From the NCBI RefSeq assembly GCF_035440685.1, contig NZ_DAORMW010000030.1: DNA of 64,000 bases. One strand, 5' to 3'. The stretch comes from Accumulibacter appositus. Lineage in GTDB: Bacteria; Pseudomonadota; Gammaproteobacteria; Burkholderiales; Rhodocyclaceae. The notes below the pieces were generated by a model. It saw only the letters and a program-made list of their open reading frames with translations. It was not told the origin of the DNA and did not search any database. Shown here in pieces: positions 35,696 to 43,754 of the stretch. Position numbers and translations under genes: made by a program. Positions within the stretch are counted from its first letter, which is position 1; the number at the start of each line of letters is the position of its first letter.

Positions 35696-36703
35696 ATGTC
35701 ATGCAACTGGTTTCAAGGTCGGCCAGACGTCATGGCGCCGGCACAGCCTGTCGAAATCGAGTCCATTGATCGCGACCGTTTCTTCGGCCCGGAGAACTAC
35801 GAGGCGGAGGATGGCCTACGCGATGCCGTCAATGCCGCCCTGCTGCTCGACCAACCGCTGCTGCTCACCGGCGAGCCGGGCACCGGAAAGACGCAGTTGG
35901 CCGAGAAGCTGGCGCTTGAACTCGCGTTCCCGCTCTTCAAGTTCGAGACGAAGTCCACCAGCGTTGCGCAGGATCTGTTCTACACCTTCGACCATGTGGG
36001 GCGCTTTCAAACCGCACAGGTCAGCAAGGACGCAGCCGCCCTGCATGCATCGAACTTCATCGACTTCGGCGCGCTCGGCAAGGCCGTTGTGCAAAGTCTT
36101 CAGGCCGCCGAGGCAAGAGCGCTTTTTCCGGCCGGCAATCTCCCCGCTTGGTATAGCGGTCCCGGCCGTGCCGTCGTGCTGATCGACGAAATCGACAAGG
36201 CCCCGAGCGATCTACCCAACGACGCGCTCAACGAAATCGAGCGCCATTACTTCCGCATACGCGAGCTGCAAGGGGGGCTTGAGGTCAAGGCTGCCGCCCG
36301 GCAGCGGCCGGTGCTTGTCATCACCAGCAACTCGGAAAAGCAGCTGCCCGATGCCTTCCTGCGCCGCTGCATCTTCTACCACCTGCAGCCGATCGGCCAC
36401 GAGCGCTTGCGCCGGATTGCGCTGCGCCGGTTGGCGGCCCTGCAGGTGCAGTCCGGCCCGCTGCTTGAAGACGCACTGCAACTGTTCTTCGATCTGCGCA
36501 AGCCCGAATACGACCTGCGCAAGCGGCCTTCAACCGCTGAATTCCTGAGCTTCGTTGCCGCCTTGTCGCGCGAGCCCGGGGCTTTACCGGAGCAAGCGCT
36601 GCAGCCGGCGCACGCCCGGCGGGTGCTGGCAACGCTGGTCAAGGCACCCGAAGACCAGACGGTCGCCGCGCGCCATTCGATGATTGCCGCAGCCTCGCGC
36701 TGA
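35696..36703 (+). CDS. MoxR-type AAA+ ATPase
   Basis: 335-residue ATPase. Walker A GEPGTGKT at residues 59-66, Walker B AVVLIDEIDKA near 160, sensor 1 VLVITSNSEKQLPDAF and the arginine finger region FLRRCIFYHL define a MoxR-group AAA+ protein. Such ATPases act with vWA-domain partners as chaperones or switches, and the next gene encodes a vWA-like protein. AAGGAG precedes the ATG. Overlaps nothing; it is 6 bases from the next start, so the operon is tight. In vWA-MoxR conflict systems this is the NTP-dependent signalling step (family inference). Confidence 0.93.
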   Translation: MSCNWFQGRPDVMAPAQPVEIESIDRDRFFGPENYEAEDGLRDAVNAALLLDQPLLLTGEPGTGKTQLAEKLALELAFPLFKFETKSTSVAQDLFYTFDHVGRFQTAQVSKDAAALHASNFIDFGALGKAVVQSLQAAEARALFPAGNLPAWYSGPGRAVVLIDEIDKAPSDLPNDALNEIERHYFRIRELQGGLEVKAAARQRPVLVITSNSEKQLPDAFLRRCIFYHLQPIGHERLRRIALRRLAALQVQSGPLLEDALQLFFDLRKPEYDLRKRPSTAEFLSFVAALSREPGALPEQALQPAHARRVLATLVKAPEDQTVAARHSMIAAASR

Positions 36704-36709
36704 TCGGCG

Positions 36710-39493
36710 ATGCAATCCGTCGCGCCGGACTGGCTCGATCCCCTGCGCGAGCAATTGCTGCCCGAGCTGCACGCGGCAGGGCTGGATCTCGACCTTCGCT
36801 CACGGCTCAACATCGAAGCGTGGATCGACGCCGCCCACGATCGCCGGCTCCTCAGCGACGACCCGCGTTGCGCGCAGGGCGCGCTGCGTGCCATGGTCAG
36901 CAAGAGCGCACGCGACCAGCAACTGTTCGATCAGGTGTTTGATGCTTGGCGACAGCGCTGGGAGCACGGTGTCGAATTGCTGGGTAGCACAAATGCCGCC
37001 GAGCCCTCGCCGGCGAAGCCGCCCTCTGATCAGCCGGGTGGGGCCTCGCCGCTACGCTTGTCTCTGCGATTTTGGCTGACATTGTTCCTCGTGTTCGCCG
37101 TGTCAGGGCTCGCGGTCGATTATGCATACAAGAACTGGCCGACACCTCAACCCCAGGGCCAGCCCCAGGTCGTCCAAGCCGAAAAACCGCCGCCTGCCCC
37201 CGAAACGGCCATCGATGTGCCTACTTTCACGAATATCAAGTCGGTCGCCGGCCAGATGGAAGTCCAGGCTTCGCCCTGGTTGTTCGGCGCGCATCCGGCG
37301 GTCTATGCGGCTTTGATCCTGGCGCTCGCTTCGGCCGGCTTGTTTGTCCGGCGCACCCGCAAGGCGCAGATCGCGCGCATCACCACGGGCGAACACCTGC
37401 GCGAGCAGCAGGTGTTCGCCCGCCAGCTTCTCCCTGTTTCCGGCGAACGACGTGCCGCCCTGCGGGTCGCGGCACGCCGCCTGCGCAAGCCGCGGCCGAC
37501 CGAGCGCCGACACCTCGACATCGATGCCAGCACGCGCGCCACGGCATCACGAGGCGGCGTGTTCACCCCGGTGCATCGCCAGACCACAGCCATGCCCGAA
37601 TACCTGTTACTCGTCGATCGCGCTGGCCGCAACGACCAGCAAGCGCACTGGGCAGCCGAAATGGCGCGCGACCTCGCCGCTGAAGGCGTCACGCTTGCCT
37701 TGTACGAGTTCGACCGCGACCCGCGCTGGGTGGCGCCGCTGCACACTCATCACCGCATGGGTTTGGGCGCGATGCAGACGTTTCTGCCCCTGGCTTTTCT
37801 CGGCGCCCGGCATGCCGGCCAAGGTCTGATCGTGCTGGGCGATGGCCACAGCTTCATCGAACCGGCCTCCGGCGAACTGCACGACTGGCTGCCAGGCGCG
37901 CTGGCGCCGTGGCCGCGGCGGGTGCTGATGACGCCGCGGCCGCCCACGAGTTGGGGTCTTGCCGAAGACATCATCGCCGGCGAAGGCCAGCCGGCGCATG
38001 TAGACAGCTTCCTCGTGCTGCCGGCGCAGATCGAAATGCTGTCGGCGGCAGCGCGCTGGTTCGATGAGCGCAAGGTTCCGGAAGTCGACCTGCTGCCTGG
38101 CGCACCGGCGCAGCTGCCCGCGATGCTCGAGGACGACATCGGCCGCTGGGTCGGTCGCGAAGCGCCGGCCACGACCGAGCTGGTCGCGCTCGTTGAACAA
38201 CTGCGCAGCTTCCTCGGCCCGACGGCCTACACCTGGCTGGCGGCCAGCGCGGCCTACCCCTATCTGTCCGCCGATCTTACGGCTTACCTCGCCCACCAGC
38301 TCAGCGAGGCGCCGCCATCCGCTGCCAGGAGCGGCGCCGCATCGTCGGATGCGCGTCTGCTCGAAGCGCGCCTGGTCGGCATCGCGCAACTTCCCTGGTG
38401 CCGCCTGGGGCTGATGCCCGATTGGCTCCGTCGCGCGCTGTTCCTGAGTCTCGCGCCGGCGACACGTGAGCGGGTGCGGGCGGTGCTCGCCAGGCTGTTC
38501 CGCGCCGCCGGCCAGGACGACATCGCCCTCGGCGTATCGCTGGGCGCCGTCGCCAGCGGCGGACCCGCGCCAACGCGACGACAGGCGCATTCCCTGCTGC
38601 GCAGTTTCGCCCGCCGCATCGGTCTCGCCGGCGTGGTCGCCAACGAGCCGCCCGACAGCCCCTTGCGCGACGTGATCTACCTCGGCGTCCTGCGCGGCGA
38701 CTTCGACGCCGAGCTCACCCTCGACGCCGGGGAAGACTTCGCCCGCGCAGTGCGTTCCGAGACGGGCCCGCGGCTGACCCGCAACCCCTTGCGCTGGCTG
38801 GCGGTTCTCGTCGTCGCGGAGCTCTACCCGGTGATCTGGCTGAAATGGTGGGCCAGTGGACCGCTGCCCCGCGCGGTGACAGGGCTGGGCCGGGGATTCG
38901 TGCACGCGTGGCGATCGGCCTATGCCGACGTCGAAGGATTCTACGCCGTCATTGGCAAATGGTTCGTGCGCGTTGGCACACGCCTGTTTGGCGCGGAACC
39001 GGTCGCGCCGCCGGCCGAACAACACGGTGCGCCGCCAAGCGAGCAATCCGGCGCGCTGGTCTACCTGAGCTACCGTCGAAACGAGGCCGCTTCTGCCGCG
39101 CGTGCCTTACGCGAGCGGCTGGTGGAAAAGCTCGGTTATGCCAGCGTCTGGGACGACCGTGAAGTGAGTGTCGGTGCCAGCTGGCAGGACGAGATGCAGC
39201 GTGCGCTGGATCGTTGCAAGATCCTCGTCGTATTGATTAGCAGCAATCCGTTTGCTGATGATTCGACCTGGCAGGTCGGGGAGATCGCGCACGCCCTCGC
39301 AGCAGGCAAGCCGATCATTCCGGTGCTGCTCGACGGCGCCACGCTGCCGGGCTCGGCCGCTCTTCCGCCCTCGATTCGCCAGTTGAACAAATACCACGCG
39401 TTTCCCTTGCACGCCGATCGTCTCGACGCCGACCTCGACCGCCTGACCGATGCCATCGTCCGCTCCGTGGGCGAAAGGACGAACGCCAAGTGA
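36710..39493 (+). CDS. membrane protein with vWA-like domain and C-terminal TIR domain
   Basis: 927 residues. The N-terminal 115 residues are soluble and helical, then two membrane helices (about 121-142 and 197-214). Residues about 297-480 resemble a vWA domain (PEYLLLVDRAGRNDQQAHWA, VTLALYEFDRDPRWVAPLHT, GLIVLGDGHSF) with a degenerate metal site, DRAGRND in place of DxSxS. A long helical region follows, with another hydrophobic stretch near 705-720. Residues about 782-910 are a TIR domain: LVYLSYRRNEAASAARALRE, VWDDREVSVGASWQDEMQRA, ILVVLISSNPF, and WQVGEIAHAL with Glu858 as candidate catalytic residue. Stop overlaps the next start by 4 bases. Probably the membrane-bound vWA partner and effector. 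Confidence 0.82.
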   Translation: MQSVAPDWLDPLREQLLPELHAAGLDLDLRSRLNIEAWIDAAHDRRLLSDDPRCAQGALRAMVSKSARDQQLFDQVFDAWRQRWEHGVELLGSTNAAEPSPAKPPSDQPGGASPLRLSLRFWLTLFLVFAVSGLAVDYAYKNWPTPQPQGQPQVVQAEKPPPAPETAIDVPTFTNIKSVAGQMEVQASPWLFGAHPAVYAALILALASAGLFVRRTRKAQIARITTGEHLREQQVFARQLLPVSGERRAALRVAARRLRKPRPTERRHLDIDASTRATASRGGVFTPVHRQTTAMPEYLLLVDRAGRNDQQAHWAAEMARDLAAEGVTLALYEFDRDPRWVAPLHTHHRMGLGAMQTFLPLAFLGARHAGQGLIVLGDGHSFIEPASGELHDWLPGALAPWPRRVLMTPRPPTSWGLAEDIIAGEGQPAHVDSFLVLPAQIEMLSAAARWFDERKVPEVDLLPGAPAQLPAMLEDDIGRWVGREAPATTELVALVEQLRSFLGPTAYTWLAASAAYPYLSADLTAYLAHQLSEAPPSAARSGAASSDARLLEARLVGIAQLPWCRLGLMPDWLRRALFLSLAPATRERVRAVLARLFRAAGQDDIALGVSLGAVASGGPAPTRRQAHSLLRSFARRIGLAGVVANEPPDSPLRDVIYLGVLRGDFDAELTLDAGEDFARAVRSETGPRLTRNPLRWLAVLVVAELYPVIWLKWWASGPLPRAVTGLGRGFVHAWRSAYADVEGFYAVIGKWFVRVGTRLFGAEPVAPPAEQHGAPPSEQSGALVYLSYRRNEAASAARALRERLVEKLGYASVWDDREVSVGASWQDEMQRALDRCKILVVLISSNPFADDSTWQVGEIAHALAAGKPIIPVLLDGATLPGSAALPPSIRQLNKYHAFPLHADRLDADLDRLTDAIVRSVGERTNAK

Positions 39494-40638
39494 GCATGCC
39501 TGATCCGCAAGAGCTGGATCGCCCCGCCGCGCGGCCGCCGGACCGGACGCCAGCGCGAGCCTACCGTGCGCCGGCTCCGCGCCTGCGCGACCGTATTCTG
39601 CCGCTGCTCTACCCGCTGCCTGGCGGCGAGTCGGCGGCGGCGCGCTCACTGCTCGGGGTCGCCTTCGGGCTGGCGCTGGTGTTGCTCGCCTTGGCCGGCG
39701 TCGTCGCCCCGTTTGTCGTCCCGGACGCTGTGCGGCAGTGGTCACCCGCTTCGGCGCAGTCGGTCACCGACGCTGGGCAGCTTTCCCCTGGCACCCTCTT
39801 CCGCGACTGCAGGGACACGTCCTGCCCCTGGCTGGTCGTCGTCCCACCCGGCCGCTTTGCCATGGGCTCTCCCGCCAGCGAAGCGGATCGGAAACCCGAC
39901 GAAGGCCGGCAACACGAGGTCGTCATCGCCGCGAAGATCGCGGTGATGCAACTCGAAGTCACCCGTGGCCAGTTTGCCGCGTTCGTCAACGAAACGAAAT
40001 ACCAGACCGAAGCCGGTTGCTACGCGTGGAATGGCAAGGAAATCGCAAATGATCCTAAAGGCGTCTGGAACAGTGTCGGCTTCACCGAGACCGACCAGCA
40101 TCCGGTGGTCTGCGTCAGCTGGAACGATGCCCGGGCCTACGCGCAATGGCTGAGCCAGCGCACTGGCCGCAACTACCGCCTGCTCAGTGAAGCCGAATGG
40201 GAATACGCGGCCCGCGCCGGCAGCCAGACACCCTATGCCTTCGGCGATCGCGCGAATGAAATCTGCAGCTACGGCAATGTTGCCGACCGTAGCCTGAAGG
40301 ACGCGCTGAAGGACCTGGCGAAAGGATGGAACTTTGCCGACTGTTCGGACGGTTATGTATATACGGCACCCGTCAAGTCATTCAAGGCGAACGCCTTTGG
40401 CTTGTACGATATGCTCGGCAATGCCTGGGAATGGACGGAGGACTGTTACCATGCCAACTACAGCAATGCACCCGAGGATGGTAGCGCATGGGTCGACGGA
40501 AACTGTTCGCTGCGTATCCTGCGCGGCGGGTGTTGGGGCGATGATCCGCGCGTCGCGCGGTCGGCCCTCCGCGGCGGGGACGCCCCCGGCAAGCGCGGCG
40601 ACAACGTGGGTTTCCGCCTGGCCAGGACGCTGCCGTAG
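39490..40638 (+). CDS. membrane-anchored FGE/SUMF1-fold protein
   Basis: 382 residues starting with GTG (GTGA overlap with the previous stop) or ATG at 39496. A membrane helix lies near residues 53-78, and residues about 110-380 are an FGE-sulfatase/C-type lectin fold: VVVPPGRFAMGSPASEADRK, VMQLEVTRGQFAAFVNETKY, YRLLSEAEWEYAARAGSQTP, FGLYDMLGNAWEWTEDCYH and LRILRGGCWGDDPRVARSAL. The paired cysteines of true formylglycine-generating enzyme are not present in the RGGxW segment, so it is more likely a ligand-recognition domain than an enzyme. In conflict systems such domains are frequent partners of TIR/STAND modules. Last gene of the operon. Confidence 0.88.
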   Translation: MSMPDPQELDRPAARPPDRTPARAYRAPAPRLRDRILPLLYPLPGGESAAARSLLGVAFGLALVLLALAGVVAPFVVPDAVRQWSPASAQSVTDAGQLSPGTLFRDCRDTSCPWLVVVPPGRFAMGSPASEADRKPDEGRQHEVVIAAKIAVMQLEVTRGQFAAFVNETKYQTEAGCYAWNGKEIANDPKGVWNSVGFTETDQHPVVCVSWNDARAYAQWLSQRTGRNYRLLSEAEWEYAARAGSQTPYAFGDRANEICSYGNVADRSLKDALKDLAKGWNFADCSDGYVYTAPVKSFKANAFGLYDMLGNAWEWTEDCYHANYSNAPEDGSAWVDGNCSLRILRGGCWGDDPRVARSALRGGDAPGKRGDNVGFRLARTLP

Positions 40639-40763
40639 CGTAGCGAAGGGAGTTTGCCCCTTGTGTGTTCTTGGGGTCACCCATCTGGAGATGCGGCGGA
40701 GAGAGCTGCAGGAATGAGCCGCGGCGATCTAGTGATCATGCGGTAGGCAAGGCTCACGGAGAG

Positions 40764-40793
40764 TGGACAAGGCTCTTTTATCCTGCCTATACT
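40764..40793 (+). promoter_or_regulatory. sigma-70 promoter of the phasin-like gene
   Basis: TGGACA (40764-40769), an 18-base spacer and TATACT (40788-40793) make a good promoter, with the start codon about 39 bases downstream and a GGAG ribosome site. This separates the phasin-like gene transcriptionally from the TIR/MoxR operon. Confidence 0.65.
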
Positions 40794-40831
40794 CTCCGCG
40801 CAAACCATAGCCAACTTCCGGAGACAACGAG

Positions 40832-41698
40832 ATGTTCAAGAACTACAAGGGTATCTTCAAGGACCTGCGCAATATGCAGGACAGGATGTGGCGGGAGTGC
40901 TCCCCGGGTTTCGTGTTGCCATCTGCGATGAACGAGTGGCAGCAACAGACCCTGGAGAATACGAACAAGCTGTTGGAACAGGCGGTCAGGCAGTCGCTGG
41001 ATCTCCAGCGGGAATGGCTGGATCAGTGGTCTGAGCGCGCCGGTGATCGAAAACTCAAGCCCAAGATGTTCGCCGAACTGAGTGGCGATGCAAGAAATTC
41101 CATGCACAGCTGGCTCGACAACCAGAATCGGCTGTGGGACCAGTGGCTCCGGGTTCTCAGGGGCGGCGGCGAATCAGCCGATGTGCCGGATTTGGGGGAA
41201 TGGGAAAAAGCCGTCCGCGCGTCTATCGAGCAGCAAATGGCCCTTTTGAATGACTGGTCCGAAATGGCGGACTTCAAGAAGCTTTCCACCGGGGAAGTGA
41301 CGAAACTGTCCAGCCAGATCGAAAAGTCCCTGCTGAAGTCGATCAAGACCCAGCAACGGCTGTGGAGTCATTGGTTCAAACTCGGCGCCCTGGGGGAAAG
41401 CGCGGCAGTCGAGCAGAAAGCGGTTGGCGCCGAGAGCGGCAAAGAGAAGACAAGCAATGGCGCCAGTGCCAAACAGATCGCAGCTGAACCGGTCGCGTCG
41501 GAGGATGACCTCCAGAAGATCTCCGGGATCGGTCCGGGCCTGGAAAAGAAACTCAAGGATGCCGGTATTACCACCCTGAAAGACATAGCGGAACTCAGTG
41601 ACGAGGATATCGCGCGCCTCGAGGACCAGGTCATCCGCTTCTCAGGGCGCATCAAGCGGGAACAGTGGGTGGATCAGGCAAAGGCTCTTATTTCCTGA
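40832..41698 (+). CDS. phasin-like helical protein with C-terminal helix-hairpin-helix
   Basis: 288 residues, unassigned. Residues 1-200 are amphipathic helices rich in Trp, Gln and Leu with a repeating pattern (LLEQAVRQSLDLQREWLDQW, MHSWLDNQNRLWDQWLRVL, LLKSIKTQQRLWSHWFKLG) that recalls phasins and PhaE-like polyhydroxyalkanoate proteins. A charged Ala/Lys/Glu linker leads to a C-terminal helix-hairpin-helix domain (DDLQKISGIGPGLEKKLKDA, GITTLKDIAELSDEDIARLE) like those that bind DNA non-specifically. A granule-to-nucleoid linker, in the manner of PhaM, is a reasonable guess but only that. It has its own promoter and GGAG site. Confidence 0.8.
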   Translation: MFKNYKGIFKDLRNMQDRMWRECSPGFVLPSAMNEWQQQTLENTNKLLEQAVRQSLDLQREWLDQWSERAGDRKLKPKMFAELSGDARNSMHSWLDNQNRLWDQWLRVLRGGGESADVPDLGEWEKAVRASIEQQMALLNDWSEMADFKKLSTGEVTKLSSQIEKSLLKSIKTQQRLWSHWFKLGALGESAAVEQKAVGAESGKEKTSNGASAKQIAAEPVASEDDLQKISGIGPGLEKKLKDAGITTLKDIAELSDEDIARLEDQVIRFSGRIKREQWVDQAKALIS

Positions 41699-41706
41699 GC
41701 ACGAAC

Positions 41707-41795
41707 GGAGGCGCCGCGACCCTTGGCATGCGCAAGGATGTCCTGTTTCAGGTGGCTGGCGCCTCCCGTCGCTGCGAGCCACGACAGCGACGGGA
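41707..41795. terminator. nested inverted repeats between convergent genes
   Basis: An 11-bp perfect stem (41764-41774 with 41785-41795, 10-base loop) overlaps the right arm of a 9-bp inverted repeat (41707-41715 with 41758-41766). The two structures are mutually exclusive. They fill the spacer between the convergent phasin-like and AEC genes and lack a T-tract; a bidirectional terminator or RNA switch is possible. Confidence 0.5.
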
Positions 41796-41839
41796 ATTCA
41801 GCGCACAGCCCGAGGTGCTCGCCATCCTCGGCACAACAA

Positions 41840-42787
41840 TCAAACTCCGGTCAAGGTCATCAGCAGTGGCGTACTCAGCGCCGCCAGGGCCGTCGACAAC
41901 ACCAGGCTGCTGGCCACCGGCCCTTCGAGGGTCTTGAACTGGCGCGACATCAGATAGACGTTGGCGCCGACAGCCAGTGAAGCGAGCAGCACCACGACCT
42001 GCGTTTCCATTGCCGGCAGACCGATGAGCCGCGCCAGCGACCAGACCACCAGCGGCTGCACGATCAACTTGAGGACGCAGATGGCGACGCTGATTCGCCA
42101 GCCGGCGCGCACCCCGTATTCAGCCAGCCCCATGCCGAGAACGATCAGCGCCAGCGGCGCAGCCGCCTGCGCCAGCATTGCCAGCGGCTGCGCGAGCAGC
42201 ATCGGCAAGGGCCAGCCGCTGAGCCCGAACAAGGCGCCAGAAAGTATGCCGGCGACGATCGGATTGCTCAGCACGCCGCGCGCCGTCTTGGCGAAACCGC
42301 GCACCGAGAAATTGCCATGCTGCGCCCACTCGACCGACACGCTGAGCAGCGTCCACAGGATCAGGGCGTTGAACACCAGCACCAGAGCCACCGACGGAAC
42401 CGCCGCCTCGCCGAGGGCGACCTTGGCCAGCGGCAGGCCAAGCAGCACATTGTTCGAGAAGACGCCGCCAAGCGCGAAAACCGACTGCCCGACGCCGTCA
42501 AGCGCGAACAGCCGCCAGGCGAGCAGACGGCCGATCACGAAGACGATCAGGCAGCCGCCGAAAAAAGCCAGCAGCAGGCGGGCATCGACCGGCGGCAGCT
42601 TCGAGAAGTCGCTCATCATGCGGAACAGCATCGCCGGCAGGGCCACCGAGAAAACGAAACGCGAGAGATTCTCGGACATCGACTGCGGCCACTTGCAGGC
42701 GCGCATCAGCAGATAGCCGGCGAGCACCAGGACGAACAGGGGTGTGGCCAGCCCGACGTGGTGGAGGAAAGTATTCACTGCGCCCAA
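41840..42787 (-). CDS. AEC family transporter (auxin efflux carrier type)
   Basis: About 315 residues with ten membrane helices in two halves. GVFSNNVLLGLPLAKVALGE, SNPIVAGILSGALFGLSGWP, LALIVLGMGLAEYGV and LASLAVGANVYLMSRQF are typical of AEC carriers, which export or exchange small organic acids. No ATG lies at the N-terminus: the start is TTG at 42787 or GTG at 42778 (VNTFLHHVGLATP), both without a clear Shine-Dalgarno. Substrate unknown. It is preceded on the same strand by the crotonase gene. Confidence 0.9.
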   Translation of the reverse strand: MGAVNTFLHHVGLATPLFVLVLAGYLLMRACKWPQSMSENLSRFVFSVALPAMLFRMMSDFSKLPPVDARLLLAFFGGCLIVFVIGRLLAWRLFALDGVGQSVFALGGVFSNNVLLGLPLAKVALGEAAVPSVALVLVFNALILWTLLSVSVEWAQHGNFSVRGFAKTARGVLSNPIVAGILSGALFGLSGWPLPMLLAQPLAMLAQAAAPLALIVLGMGLAEYGVRAGWRISVAICVLKLIVQPLVVWSLARLIGLPAMETQVVVLLASLAVGANVYLMSRQFKTLEGPVASSLVLSTALAALSTPLLMTLTGV

Positions 42788-42809
42788 ATGAATGGACCGC
42801 GCTCGCCCC

Positions 42810-43637
42810 TCAATCGCCGAAACTGGGTGGGCGCTTGTCGCGCATGGCGGTCATCGCTTCCTGGAGATCAGTCGAGGTCAGCATCGACGCATTCCACGTG
42901 GCCACGTAGTTCAAGCCGTCGGCCACCGAATGATCGCGCCCGTAGTTGAGCATTTCCTTGCTGCCGCGGATGGCCAGCGGCGATTTCGCGGCAATCGTCC
43001 GGGCAATCTGACGAACTCCGTCGAGCAGCATCTCGGGGGTCTCGAATAGCTGATTGATCAGGCCAATCAGCTTGGCCTCGAAACCATCGACCTTGCGCCC
43101 GGTATAGGCCATCTCGCGCGCGATTCCGTCAGGCACCAGGCGCGGCAAGCGCTGCAGTGTGCCGACGTCGGCGGCCATGCCGACATCGATTTCGCGCACC
43201 GCGAACTGCACGTCGGCGGCCGCATAGCGCATGTCGCAACAGGTCACCAAATCAATCGCGCCACCGATGCAGGCGCCGTGGATCGCTGCCAATACTGGTT
43301 TGCGACAACGTTCGACGCTCGACAGGCAATCCTGCAAGTCGAGGATCACCCGGCGCAGCGCCTCGCGTCCGCGCGCCGGGTCGCGATGGGCAACGGTCTC
43401 GGCAATCCCCGCCAGCATCGCCAGATCGATGCCGGCACAAAAATTCCGGCCGGCGCCGCTGAGCATCACCACCCGCACCTCATCGCTCTCGTCAGCCCAG
43501 CAAAAGGCCATGCGCAGTTCCTGCCACATGGCCTGATTGATCGCGTTCGACCGCTCCGGGCGGTTCAGCGTGATCTCGGCAAGGCCCTCGTTCAGTTCGA
43601 TGGCCATCGTCGTCAACTCTGGAATGGCAGTACTCAA
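42810..43637 (-). CDS. crotonase, delta3,5-delta2,4-dienoyl-CoA isomerase-like
   Basis: 275-residue enoyl-CoA hydratase/isomerase family protein. GAGRNFCAGIDLAMLAG is the oxyanion-hole segment, and DVQFAVREIDVGMAADVGTL carries the Glu and Asp positions that distinguish dienoyl-CoA isomerases (ECH1) from ordinary hydratases, in which both positions are Glu. It would reposition double bonds during beta-oxidation of unsaturated fatty acids. The start appears to be TTG at 43637, six bases after GGAGAAC; ATG at 43607 is the alternative. Confidence 0.88.
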   Translation of the reverse strand: MSTAIPELTTMAIELNEGLAEITLNRPERSNAINQAMWQELRMAFCWADESDEVRVVMLSGAGRNFCAGIDLAMLAGIAETVAHRDPARGREALRRVILDLQDCLSSVERCRKPVLAAIHGACIGGAIDLVTCCDMRYAAADVQFAVREIDVGMAADVGTLQRLPRLVPDGIAREMAYTGRKVDGFEAKLIGLINQLFETPEMLLDGVRQIARTIAAKSPLAIRGSKEMLNYGRDHSVADGLNYVATWNASMLTSTDLQEAMTAMRDKRPPSFGD

Positions 43638-43754
43638 GCTGTTCTCCTGGAGGTGGGTTTTCTTTGCTGGAAGCGCTCCTGGCGGCGCGCGGCAGTGCCC
43701 GTGCAGTGTAATGGATTTGTCGGCTCGTGCCCTTGGCAGGCAATTGGCGCGACA

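Noticed and set aside
36710..39493. Reading the vWA-TIR protein as two fused neighbouring genes through a missed stop
   Set aside because: The frame is uninterrupted, codon use is uniform and no internal ribosome site precedes the TIR domain.
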